Assembly (NCBI GenBank): GCA_016490735.1
Contig: JAEMWC010000049.1
Location: 246,001 to 310,000, forward strand
Origin: Pachyseris speciosa
Taxonomy: Eukaryota > Cnidaria > Anthozoa > Scleractinia > Pachyseridae
Direction: 5' to 3'
Length of the DNA: 64,000 bases
Position numbers and translations under genes: made by a program. The notes under the pieces are model-generated. The model was not told the origin of the DNA. It saw only the letters and a list, made by a program, of their open reading frames with translations, and made no database searches. Shown here piece by piece: positions 11,793 to 24,863 of the stretch; position 1 is the stretch's first letter; each line of letters opens with the position of its first letter.

Positions 11793-11926
11793 GAGAATGA
11801 ATATATGAAAATCATATATTTGAACTGCGGACTAATGATCAAATATGTGACTGATCATCGCAGTTATGAACACTACCTAAGCAGTACTGAAACTAAAGCC
11901 TGAAAAAAAAATCAGGCTTGTACGCT
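11793..11926 (-). mobile_element. SINE tail fragment
   Basis: Unit-A-specific block. On the minus strand it reads TTTCAGGCTTTAG, CAGTTATGAACACT-type core, GCGATGATCAGTCACATATT and CCGCAGTTCAAATATATGAT. The same 3' tail is seen in the 14701-14899 insertion and, more loosely, in the SINE dimer at 24560. Unit B (about 37960) lacks it. Confidence 0.6.
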
Positions 11927-11929
11927 GAA

Positions 11930-12999
11930 AGTCCCCCTTAAGAAAGCCCGAAGAACTAATTTTGTTCGCGAATTACAACCTGATAATAAGCCAAGGGTTG
12001 TGTGCCTTTGATGTTTTGTAAATGGTGACAAGATCTTTTTTAAAATGGAGAAATTAGTTTCAATGTCTTTTCCCTTTCAGAGAAATAAAATTGCGCTATT
12101 GAGAAAAACGTCAAGCCAACTAAACTTTTCGGGGCGACAACAGCTCAGGGAGAAAATTCGAGCGGATGTACTGTTGCTTTCTCTCGCTAAGTAACGTATC
12201 TGACCAATAACGTGTCGGAAATAGTCCTCAAATGTTTCATGGCATCCGATAACTTTACTCGATAGAAATAGTTCCAAAAATATACTTTTTGAAAAGTCTT
12301 GGCGTAGCCTAAATAAATAAAATATTTGAAAAGCGATACTTAATTTTCAGCACCTTCATTACCGGACGAAAACATCATACCTCGTCCATACCTTACCCGG
12401 ATAAACAATAATTAAAATGGAGCATCAATTTTCTTTTAAAATATTAGTCTATTTGTCCTTATGTTTATCGACTATCATCCGGAATACCAAGCTGATTATT
12501 TCAGATCGATACGGGCCTTGAACCTGGAAACTAAATGGAAGGGAAGAATTGTACTAAGAAATCAGCCTTATTCGCGGCAGTGGTCGTGGATCGGTAGTTG
12601 AATCACTTGAAAATAGCAGGAAAATGCCAATAAGACGAAACATATATTAAGGAAATTTTCCAACATAAAATATTAGCACAGTCAAAACTCTGAGGAAAAG
12701 TTCTTACAGTAAGACTAAATTTTACAAAGCGTTTTCACAACTGACATCCTCACAAAAGGACGTTAAATGGGCGCGTTCCTTCATCTCGCGTCTGAATAGA
12801 ATGATAACTTACTTGTAAATATTTTATAGTTGTTATTTTTATATGCCATGCATTATAAGCTAACAGTTAATCCCTCCTCTGGAAAGTCCTTTAATCATAG
12901 TATAACAATCATCCTTGAATAAGGACTTCTCTGTAAATTAAGTGTGGACAAAATGTTTTAACCAAGAGGAATGTTTGTATTTACTGTTATATTTCACAG
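11930..12999. other. Sequence upstream of receptor gene A
   Basis: Shared with about 37985-38470 and 41010-41538 of unit B. In unit B it is split by two insertions. No promoter element can be called with confidence. The last bases, TTATATTTCACAG just before the ATG, look like a splice acceptor, so the 5' UTR may come from an upstream exon that I cannot locate. Confidence 0.45.
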
Positions 13000-15900
13000 A
13001 TGGAGACTAAGGATGTTACAAGAGTTTTCCTTGGTGTTACATGCTTTGCAATATTGTTCCAGGGAACATTTTCTAAAAATGACTCTCCGAGAGGCGTTAT
13101 TGAGACAGCAAAACAAGAAATTCACATTGGCGCATTTGTTCCCCAGCTGAAAAGCGACAAATTTGGATATTTTACAGCGATGAAAATGGCCATCCAAATA
13201 ATAAACGATAGAAGCGATATTTTGAATAATTACACCTTGGTGCTGGACGCTGAGAATACAATTGGGGTAAGTATACTACTTACAAAGGGTACTTATGCCA
13301 CAATTTTCATTTGAAAGGGTAAATGCGACACTTATCTCATTCGATTCATCGTCATCGTATCGTCGTCATGGTGACTCTTCATGTTACATAATAAGGCTAC
13401 GCTGATGTGGCATGACCAGATAAAAACATCAGAAAACACGAAGAAATCAAATTAATAAATCGAATGTGGCTTAGCGTTGTCTGTGCTCTTATCGACAACG
13501 ATATTCCTCATTACAGTGGTCAAAATGTTGCGCCTCCTGAGACCACAACAAATTTTGACCAACAATTAAAGGTCATTCAACAAATCTGCTCAAATCCAAA
13601 GCCTATTCTTTTTAGGCCAGTGGACTGCTCCCTGGTACGATCGCAATTCGAATACGGTTCAGTGGTCTGGTCACCCTACGCCTTTAGACTATCTTAGGGC
13701 TGGAAAAAGTACAATGCAGGACCATGAAATTTATCCAGAAATCACATGGCTGTCACGAAGACCACCTAAAGGAGCTCAGTCTTTTATCATTGGAGAAACG
13801 TCGCTTCCTATTTGGCATGACTTTTTTTTTTGTATAAAGCGTTGAATGGTTACATCGACTTAAATGTGAGAAACTATGTGAGTTTTTACCCTGACAAAGG
13901 CCGTTACTCGCTGAGGCATGCGAATGAGTTATCTCTTAAAACGAATTACAACCAACCGAATTGTTCATATGTGGAACTCCCCCCCCCCTTCGCACTTCAC
14001 CCCCCCCCCCCCTTCGCACTTCACCCACCTTTAGTGTTTTTAATTCTAGAATTTGAGCTTCTTATTAAATCAGTAGTTAATCTTAATCATTGTTTATTTT
14101 TATTATTATATATTTCTTAAATTTTTTAGGTTTAGGTAATTGGTGATCTGTCTGGTATGGGGTGTTCCAACACTTCTACAGATTATCCTATGACTGGCCA
14201 TTAAATTAAATTGTAATAAAGTGCTTAATCTTTATAAATAGATCCTCCCGTTTTGACCAATATACAGTTGGCTACACTCGCAGAGAATCTTAGAGTCTAC
14301 TCCATCCTGTCTCAAAGCGTCCTTAGGTGCCATAAATATGGTCTCTTAATGGACGCCACCGCCAAATGAAAACCAGCAGTGAGTGAACGAAACATCGCGA
14401 TTAATAACATGCTAGAAACAAAACCAAGTGAGACAAACGACGAAAGAAATGAAAACTGTTGCTTTCTTAGATCAATGGTGGAAATGCAATCCGAGCCTTC
14501 TTCAACCTTGTGACCAAGAAGAATAAACCTGTGATGTTACTTGGACCCGCCAACCCAGTAGTTCTGGAACCAATAGCTGAGGCCGCTCCTAACTGGAAAC
14601 TGGTGCAGGTTTGAACATTATTCAAGTTAGCCATCAACTAAAATGTTTGACTTTCCCAATGAGTCGCTATTTTTACCTTGTTCGTTTCAATTCCAAGATA
14701 AATATGTGACTGATCATCGCAGTTATGAACACTACTTGAGCAGTAGTGAAACTAAAGCCTGAAAAAATTTCAGGCTTTTTTTTTCCAGGCTTTATTTTCA
14801 CTACTACTCAAGTAGTGCTCATAACTGCGATGATCAGTCACATATTTAATCATTAATCCGCAGTTCAAATATATGATTTTCATGTATTCATTCTCATAGT
14901 TCCAAGATAGGTGGGATGTTAACGTCTAGAAACAGAACTTATTTCACATTGAGTCTAAAACTGAAATGAAATCCAAAACTGAATAAAGAAGAATTCGATC
15001 CTAAACTTCCTATCATTCCTTTAAGTCATCTTTCTGCGTAATCATAAATGAAGTCTGTATATATACGCACTAGTTTGATATGAATTTATTCTTCAGGTTT
15101 CTTATGTAACAAGCACGACAAAGTTTGAGTTTTCTAACTATCGTAACACGTATCACGCCACACCGGCTTCTTCGTCATACATCAAGGCAATGGTTGCCTT
15201 CATTAAGTACTATGGATGGCAAAGAGTGGCCATACTCCGTAGATATGGCCTAGATGTCTATTCTCAGGTACAGTACACGTATTATTCTTTATCTCGGATA
15301 TTTTAGCTGGCGTCACAGTGTGTATGGAAGAAACCTTAAGTTTTCAAATTACCAATTGTCTTTATACCACCCTTCCCAACGACATGCATTTTCCGCCATT
15401 TCATAGTTGATGTTTCTTCTTCAGGCCATCAATCATCCAGTTGTTTGTGATAGGGATAATAATGTCTCCAATGATAAAGTTTTGTTGGGAAAATTTTCCT
15501 TCGTTCCTGTTTCTTTTCATAGCCAGTGGTCAAGTTGAAATCTGAGCTGGAGAACAACAACATTAGTATTGTAACTGGGGCTTACTCAACGCAGGGCGAT
15601 GTCAGTTTTCAAATGCAAAAACTCAAGGTAATAAACATAGTTATACATAAGTTGAATATGTGAGGCAATATGCCAAGTGCATGGATTTTCCAGTGTCCGT
15701 GATCAGAAACCGTGAAAAGACAATCAGACCAGTCTCTGCACTCAGCTTCAACCGATAAACCCCATTGATTTTATAGCGACTTTGTCCCTTTTGAGAAGAA
15801 CTGAAATCTGTCGAGCATGAAGGAAATTACGCACAGTCGTAAAGAAACAACCACAATAATGGAGTGAAATATTGCATAATGCCGACTCGTGGTTGGCTGA

Positions 15901-18900
15901 TAACAACAGCAGAGGCCGCAGAGAAAGCTTTGCATTTTATCTGACTGAAACGTGCGACAAAGCGTTGTTATATTAGACCGTTTTGATATTAAACTGGTTT
16001 TGATAAATATGATAACCAGAAGACTTAATTCGTATCCTCCATAATGAGCTGGAACTAGCTTCCACACGAGGCTTAAACGGGGGAATCTTTTCACACGTAA
16101 ATGTATTTAATTTTTCTTGCAAGAGCCTCCACTTAATGCTAGATCCAGGTCAATACCCAGAATACAAATATTGTCTAATATTAATAAGTTTATTCCTTTT
16201 TATTAACACTAGTTAACCCGTTAATTTTTTTTCATCTTTATCTTGCTGTATTATAATAAATAGTGTCCCTCTCCCCATTTCTATTAGTACCTAGATGCTA
16301 GGATTATAATTGGTTCGTTCCCTACTGTTGAAGCCAGGAGTGTATTTTGTGAGGTTAGTAACGGCTGTTTCCACAACTCAGAAACCTGTAATCCATCCTT
16401 TTGTATTTGCGGATTTAGAATTCTGAAACATCAGCAGTTAGAACTGTCTGAATTTTGAAACATTTTCATGGCCTTTGAGCAGTGCTTTATCAGTAGCAGG
16501 CTGCGAGCACTCATAATGTTTTAAACTCGCGCGAACGGACGGATGAAATATGCAAATTGGAGAACTGGGAAGGAGGAGATGTTCTCGTGACCCCTGGGGA
16601 GATCACTACATGCAATGCGCACTACTGATCACGGGCGAAGAAAGAGACTGGCACAGTCTAAATCAGTAGTTCACTGTAACCTTAGCATATTGGTCATGTC
16701 CCAAATGCAGGTTAGCTTAGCATCCACATGACCCAGATGGTGGCGCAGGGGCACGAGTCCATTGGAGGACATGATCGTATTATTTCTTAGAGCTCGAGAC
16801 CTGCTCTGCGGAAGAAGTGCCGTACACATTAACTGATCATATCATAGACAAGCTAGTGTTGTTCAGATTAGGCGACTGACTGTTACCCCACAACCCTTTT
16901 CGTTAAACTCGGGTTTCAACATTTGACCAACATTCATTGAACAAAACTTGATTGGAAGTTGACAAAATGTTTCAAGTGAAAACAAAGTCGTTTGATGGTC
17001 ACTGAACGTATTCTGATAACTCTTTGCAAAAGAAATAGAACCAGGATCTTGGTTTCCTTTGTACGTATGACGAATGGTCACTAAAGTTTTCAAAGGGCTT
17101 CCGCGCGATTCAACATTTTTGAGTACAAGAAGAATGTTGAAGCCATTTTCAATAAAAGTTTAAATTCGACACATCCACATCTCCCATAATACACTTTGTT
17201 TGACCCCAAAATTTGCATAAGCATTGTTTTCCTTTGCTCTTGGGATTTACAATCGTCCCGAGAGAAATTGAAAACAATGCTTAGGCAAAATTTTGGGGGC
17301 AAACAGAATGCATTATGGGAGATGTGGAAGTGGCGAATAAACTTAAATTTGTACTTTCAGCAAACTATCAACTTTTTCAACTTTTTCAACAATGTCAAAA
17401 GATTAATTCAAACGATGGCATAGGAGCAATTGTTGAAATAGCTTAAATGAACTCTTGCACGACCCTCGCTATTCCAAATTTGGTATTGTAGACTATGGAG
17501 TTGAAGTTGGCAATCCCAACCAGTTCGCAATGTGATTTTCAGATTTGATCTTTTCTTTTCACCGTAGATCTTTAACTTCGTATTTTAAAAAAGGCCTAGC
17601 AAAAAGCAAACTTGTTCTTGTAAGAGAAATCTCAACTTTACCCATATATGCCACAACTACCGTCTTAATCATGCATGGTATTTATCTTGTTTCTTGTGAC
17701 TTAACAGGCTTTCAAAAAGAAGATGTACGGATCGCGTTACGCCTGGATATTATTTGGCGATATTGACCCAAAAGGAAAACTTGATGATGAATCTAAGGAA
17801 ATGAGTTCCATAAACTGTTCTAGCAGAGACATAAAGCGGGCAGCTGATGGGTACATTTCCACAAGAAAACCGAATTTACGTCAGGACAATATAGAAACCA
17901 TTTCTGGGATGGTAAGTTCACAAAATAAACTCTCAGTTTTAACCATCATCCACTGAGGTTTATTGGATCGAATGAGAAAGCTTTTATGAATGGTTTTTTT
18001 TTTGTATTTAATGTTATTTCGAAGTGAGCCCTCTTGATGAGTTATTTTTCTCTTAGGGCAAACTTCGCCAATAAAATATGTTTGAATAAAAAAAAAAAGA
18101 AAGCTTTAGTTGGTCAAAAGCGTTTTGCGTGAAAGCAAAACATTTAGGACCGGGTTAAACGCCGTACCATGTTCACATGAGCCGAACTTAACTCAGCCCA
18201 TTAAGTTCATGTGACCCAAATAAGTTCGACTGATTTTATTTGGATCGGCTGAAGCGTTCTTCACGGCTGGCAAGGCTTGAATAATACCTGAAGATAAACT
18301 TTGGGTCAAACGCCGATCGTCACAATGATGAGCCGAACCAAACGCATAAACATGTTAACTTTCAAGTCGGCTTCAATCTCAAGTGGGTTTGAAGTTTATT
18401 TTCGTGATCTGGTTTACGTTCGGGTGAATTAAGTTCGACATTTGACTCAATCGGCGAACTTAACTAATTTGGGTCGACCTAAACTGTAATTAAATTCGGA
18501 TCGTGTGAAGTAAGGCGTTTAACCGGGCCTTAGACAGTGTTTAACACAGCCATGGCTAACTCAAATTCAGTCTGGGCAACTGCTGAATCAAACGCTGCTC
18601 ACTGCAAACAACACCAAGAACGCATATACAACTGTATCACACAACAACCAAAACATTTATCTATGTCACAAGGATGTATCGATAAAGGTCCTTTAATTGT
18701 CTTAAGACGCAGTCTACTGAAGTTCAGTCCTTAGAAGAAGTCTTCATAGCAGAGTACTCAAACGATAACGTCAACAAAACCTTTAGCTTACTTTAAAGCA
18801 CATGTACAAGAAAAGATAATGATTGATGGATAAATACGTTATCACAATCATTAGCCAAAGGTTTTAAAATTAATTGCATATTATTTATATTATCGCAGAC

Positions 18901-21900
18901 TTCTGAAAGTTTTTGGAGGAAAATGAAACAACTGAAACGCAAGAATCAACAGAAACTGAAAAAGGATTCTGCATACGCTTTTGATGCAGCATGGATAATC
19001 GCCTTAGCACTGAATGCATCCTTTGCCAAAGGAATGACCTACAAGAAACTTCTTAAACGTAAAAACAAAGACGTTTTGGCAATCAGAAAAGGGATAGAGT
19101 ATACAAACTTCCAAGGAATAACTGTAAGGGCTTTTTTTTCTGTAATTTTCTTTCCTTAAGGAAAACCAACATCATCCTGGGCTTGCCTGAGTAACGTTAA
19201 ATTCACAGGGTGCCAGTGTATGAACTGTATGTAATTTTATCTATTTTTACATACTCTTGATGTACTTAATAGTTAGGTTTTGATATTTGTATGTGTATAA
19301 TTCACAATTTAACTTGTTTTGTAATTTTAGTTTGTCGAGCATTCATTCATTATTCATTCATTCATTCATTCATTCATTCATTCATTATTCATTCATTAAT
19401 TCATTATTCATCTTTTCGTGCCTTAATGATCTAACAGCTATGCCAGCTGTGTATAGCTCAGCTATACCGGATTGGTCTGGCTGATCACCACACCCCGTAA
19501 AACACACTAGAAACCCATCGGGACATCACTTTCCTTTGTGTTTGAGGTATTCATTCTCAGCTCTTCGACTACAGTGGAAAAGATGATACCGATAACGATA
19601 TTCTGTGCTATCACCCGAAACAATATAATTTCCTTTACAACAGGACGGCCCTTATGGCTTTCTGCTTCACTTGAGAAACATAAGAATGCAATCGACCACT
19701 CAGCAGTGTAACTGTTGTGTTTGACATGAATGCTCATGTCAACAATACAGGAACAGAAGTTCGGATTTTTGAATTCTATAATGATAAAGAGGCCAGATAA
19801 TATTAGATACAAATGTCTGTCGGTTTTGTTTCACAGGGACTGGTGCGATTTGATAAAACCAAGCAAAGGATTGGGACTGTTATCCTAAAGCAAAACCGAG
19901 GAGGTAGAGTGCAAATGTTTACCTTGGTAAAACAATACGGGATTTGTTTGTTAGTTAGTCATTGAGTTAGTTAGCTTGTTTGTTTTTTGTTGTTATTGTT
20001 TTTATTAGTGGAAGTGGTGGTGGTGGTGGTGGCATCGGTTGTTGATGATTTTGTGATTGGGAGACTTCACACCAGAGCTAGAAACCCGACCAGATGTCAA
20101 ACAAAATCGGCACTCTTATCAGACGAAGCAGCAAACTTCTTTTCTTCAATTTTTTGCAAGAATTAACCTGCAACTAGAAAACAGCACCTGGTCGTAGTGG
20201 TCAAAGGAACCTATCTCTATGCCAGCAACTGGGCAGAAGATAAATGATAGTCTATTTCAGTCCAACCCTTGGTCAAAATCAATTTCCAATCAGTGACATA
20301 TGCCCAATTAGTATACACCACATGAATGAATATTGCTTTTCGTGCGCTCTGATTGATTAACTCGGAGGTGATTAGCAAAGTACTATTAATCTCCGAGCAG
20401 CCGGCGTGAGAGATTTTAAAATGTTTTGGTCCGCTAATTATTGAGCTTGTGTGGTATATACTAAAACAATTATTTACCTCTGTGTCGGTGAAAGTGGTGG
20501 ATATTTACCTCGCCGCTTCACCTCCACTTCGGTAAATAATTATTAACTTTTTATTACAGTACTGTTCTTGGACACTTCACCTTTCACGGACTTATTATAG
20601 GCAACAAAAGCATGTGCGCGCGCCTGTACTCGGGCCATCATAATAACATTAAACTAAGGAGTGCATCTTACACTCATGTGATAAAAGTAGTTGATTAAAA
20701 AATGCTTTTTAAATATGTGTTTAAAAATGGGAGCGGTTGACCACGATTTAACACACGATTTTTTTAGACTTTATTTATACACGGTAGACACATCAGTACA
20801 AAGATTAAAATAAAACCTGATTTACATGTTTGCTGTGTTGGAGTACGAGGTAGACGTAAGGCAATTGATTTCGCTTTTAAATTATTGAAAGGATCTTATC
20901 GCTCTGACTTTTTGAGGAAGATTATTCCATAACAATACCCCACTGTAGCAAAAACTGCGTTTTAGGTAATCAGTACGGGGCTTGGCCGGCAGAGTGAATT
21001 TATAATTCTTATCCCTTAGTTCGTAGTTTGTGCTGAATGGTGTAAACAGGCCTTGAATGTACTCTGGAGTCTGTTTATTAACCGATCCCTTATACTAGAT
21101 AGGTATTCCTAACCTTACCTTAAGAGGAGAAATGTGGTCTTATCTCGCTTATTCTTTCTTTTCCGGAATACACTCAACTGAACGCAACCAAAATTGCTAG
21201 TTCCTTAAGCTTTCTATTGTTGACCTTACAGGGAGACAGGTCAAGATTGGTGAACATTTTACGTCATCAGGTGAACTTCACATCTTTGAATCTCAGCGAC
21301 ATAAAATATGGAGAGGTAAATATCTTTAACTCATTCTTGTCCGGCTCTGTAATTTATTGGCCCATATGGACCAATGCTTTGAAAACCTGCAACTTTCCCA
21401 AATCCCGGACTATGGTTGAAATGAATCATTTTTATTGCAAAATGATAACTTTTTCACATTTCATCACCCTGGAAACTGACCGAAACTCCCAATTTTCACT
21501 TAATATGTCTGTTTATTCTCTTTGAAAACCAAAATCGCCCTCGGACAACACCAAAATTCACGCAACTTTGTCTTGAAGTTTTTAAAAAAAAACTCCTATT
21601 GAGGTTAAAAGTTTACATGGCCAGCAAACTTCGACTCCACTTCTTGCAATTTGTTCCACTTTTTCTGCTCACTTCTTTAGCGCGACGTGGTTAACGCTAT
21701 TTCATTTCAGTTGCTCCCACGGTCTGTAATTTTCATGTTTGTGACCCATAGGAAGTCTGGGATTTTCTTGCCTAACAGCAGCATGGAAGACTGCCAATTT
21801 CCATTTCACGTATTTTTTTATAAGTGTCGAGCCACCCGGTCCTGGTGCCAAAATATTGCACCGATTGCATTATTTACAAGGCAAAACTCGCCAAAATTGC

Positions 21901-24587
21901 CATGCGAGGTCGCGGAATCCACTCAAAGAACAGCTGGGAACACAAATCGCTAAAAGTCGATCGAGCAATTTTGGCAGCCCAGTTCGTGTGAAATTGCTTC
22001 TCACCTCTGTTTTCTTCCAGAGGATTGCCTCTACCCACCAATCCAGCCTTATGATGCCAGGCAGGGGGCTTCTAAGGTGAAAAATGGCTCGAATAACACA
22101 CTTATAAATCAAATAATTACCGAGACCGCCGCCGACCGGTTAGCTCAGTGGTAGAGCACCGGACTACCGCGCGGGAGGTCGCGTGTTCAAACCCCGGCCG
22201 GACCAACACTCAGGGTCTTTAAATAATTGAGGAGAAAGTGCTGCCTCTGTAATAACATCTGCAAATGGTTAGACTTTCTAGTCTTCTCGGATAAGGACGA
22301 TAAACCGTAGGTCCCGTCTCACAACTCTTCATAATTGATTCTGTGGGACGTTAAAGAACACACGCAATGTTCGAAAAGAGTAGGGGACGTAGTCCCCGGT
22401 GTGGGGGTCTATCTCTACTAGAATGTGGTTATGGGGGAGGGATTTGCAGTTACGGGCCTACAGTAATTGGCGCAAGCTGTTGTAGTGTCCCTACCAGGTC
22501 TCTGGCGAAGCTATTAAATACATAAATAAAAATAAATAAATAAATAAATAAATAAAGGAAAGACATAGCCTTCGGTTGTGTGGACCAGCAAAATCTCGAT
22601 GGTAAATAATGACATGGACTTGACTTCCAACCCTCGAGAATTGCCAAAAAAAGAGGTCAAAAGCAGCGGAGAAGAATGAATTAACGTGATGTTTTTATCG
22701 CGTTTTCCTCAGCCAGACCTTACTGAAATGAAAACTAAACCGAGCGAGAATATGTTTAAAGGTACATAACGTTTCAAAATATGTAACCTTTTCAGGCAAG
22801 CATCCGCCAAAAGATCGCACCATCGCAATACTTAAATTTGTCAAGAACCCCCTGCCACTCATTGTATTCATGTGGTCTATGGCAGCAACTGGGATCATCT
22901 GCTCGTTGAGCTTTCTCTATTTCAACATTAGCAAAAGAAAAAACAGGTGAGATATTACCAAAGTGTAAAACTGGGAGTTACAATAAATTCTTCGGCAAGT
23001 TTATTGACTTTGTGACTTTTTTATTCGTGGTCGACTTATGAAAGAATTCGTAACAAGTTACATTTTCCACTGGGCACGAGCCTTAAACATTTAAAAAGCC
23101 CAGCTTTGCAATTCTCGTTCACGTTACTTTCCGCACCTGAACATACATAACTCAGTTTTTTAGGGTTGGTTAACTAGAAAAAGAGGACAAATACTAAACA
23201 ATACTAAGCCGTTGGAAAGCCAACTGTTCTATTCATATCTGCATGGTAAGAAAACAGTCCATTTAGGCAACTTCTAATTCAACTTCTTGAAAGCACTATG
23301 GTGGTGTCCTTGTCCCTGTTTATTTCCATTTTTTTTTTTCATGATCTTATAATTTTACTTTGTTTAGGATTATCAAGATGTCATCACCAAAGCTCAATAA
23401 TATAATTATCATCGGTTGCATCCTGTGTTATGCCTCAGTCTTTCTGTTTGGACTGGATACAAGGTTTCTCGCCTTAAAAGGATACGGGATTAACTGTAAC
23501 GTAAGTGAATGCTTTTTGCAACCATCATTTATGATTAGTTTTCTTCATTTGTAACTTTCGCAGAGCCCGACAAACCTTCGGAGAGGATACTGTAGATCAT
23601 TTCCTTCAAGGAAAGAAAATTTACAAATTCAGCCAGAAACGTTTGTTGTTTTTTACGGCAACCCCTTCCAGTCGAACTTTAATGAAAAGAATAACAACAT
23701 AGCAGGTTAAAGCGAATACAGAGAGTTATGATTCTCATGAACTTACCAGAGTGATTCCCCCTTACATATACTCAAGAGAAACGATGCAATGCAGGCGCTG
23801 ATCCAGGATTTTGAAAAGGGGGGGGGGGGGGGGTGGGTAAATTTGTGTAATAATGTTATAGAACCAAAGCCTGGTTGAGGTGTTTGAGGTATAAGAGAAA
23901 AAAAAAGAAAGAAAGAAGGGGGGCTCAGAAAAAGGGGGTGAAAATTCACCCATTTCACCTCCCCTGGATCCGCGCCTGCAATGCCACCGTAGATAGAGTG
24001 ACTTCCTTTTGAAAACCCAACAGAAATAATTACAATTACAGTAGTACTTGCTATGTACGCCCAGTGGTAGCCATGTAAGTTGATTATGCACAGTGTTTGT
24101 GCTTTTTGTGTTTGCCTAGTGAATCTGCAAATTACAATGGCATCGGAATGCAAAGTAGTTCACATCGGTACCTATAACGTAAGTTGGTTTAACTTTTCCT
24201 TGTAAATTAATGACTTGTCTAAGACTAACAAATGTTACAACAAAACTATAATTTGATCGACAGTTAAGAACTGCAGTGCTTTCTGTTGGATTTTCTTTAT
24301 CGTTCGGTGCCATGTTTAGCAAAACTTGGCGCGTCCACAAGATATTCACAGCCGCCACTGCAAACAAGAAAATGGTAAGGGCTTAATTAATGACACTATT
24401 CATCCAATATAAGCCTATTTTTTATATTTAACTGTTACTCTTTTAGAGTAGAGCTCTTCAAGATTAACCTTAGATTTTATCATCCACTATGTTGACTTGA
24501 TTCGATCATGCATGGGTTTTGCATTCTTTTTGTCATGGTTGACAAGACTCTTTACCCATCATATGAACCCACAATTGACCTGCTTCT

Positions 24588-24622
<35 letters not shown>

Positions 24623-24831
24623 ATCGCACCGGTAATCGCGAGGTCACGGGTTCAAACCCCGTTGAAGTCCTAAATTTTTTTCAGGCTTCTTTTCGCAATT
24701 GCATAAATTGCGTTCACAACTGCGAGGATCATTCTTCATTTGATTTCATTTCCGCAGTTCATATATGATTCATTTCATATATCATCCACACTCATTTCTT
24801 TCACGGGATCATATGAACCCACAATTGACCT

Positions 24832-24863
<32 letters not shown>

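Noticed and set aside
15771..16094. 107-codon minus-strand gene in intron 4 of copy A
   Set aside because: No family recognised, absent from copy B and no start or splice context. Probably part of a private insertion.
22134..22204. A glycine-like tRNA gene
   Set aside because: The acceptor and T stems pair poorly and the sequence runs straight into a SINE body with an (AAAT)n tail.
23743..24153. 136- and 109-codon ORFs with proline runs
   Set aside because: They translate the G run and purine tract of an hAT-like MITE plus its flanks; the sister copy has no such frame.
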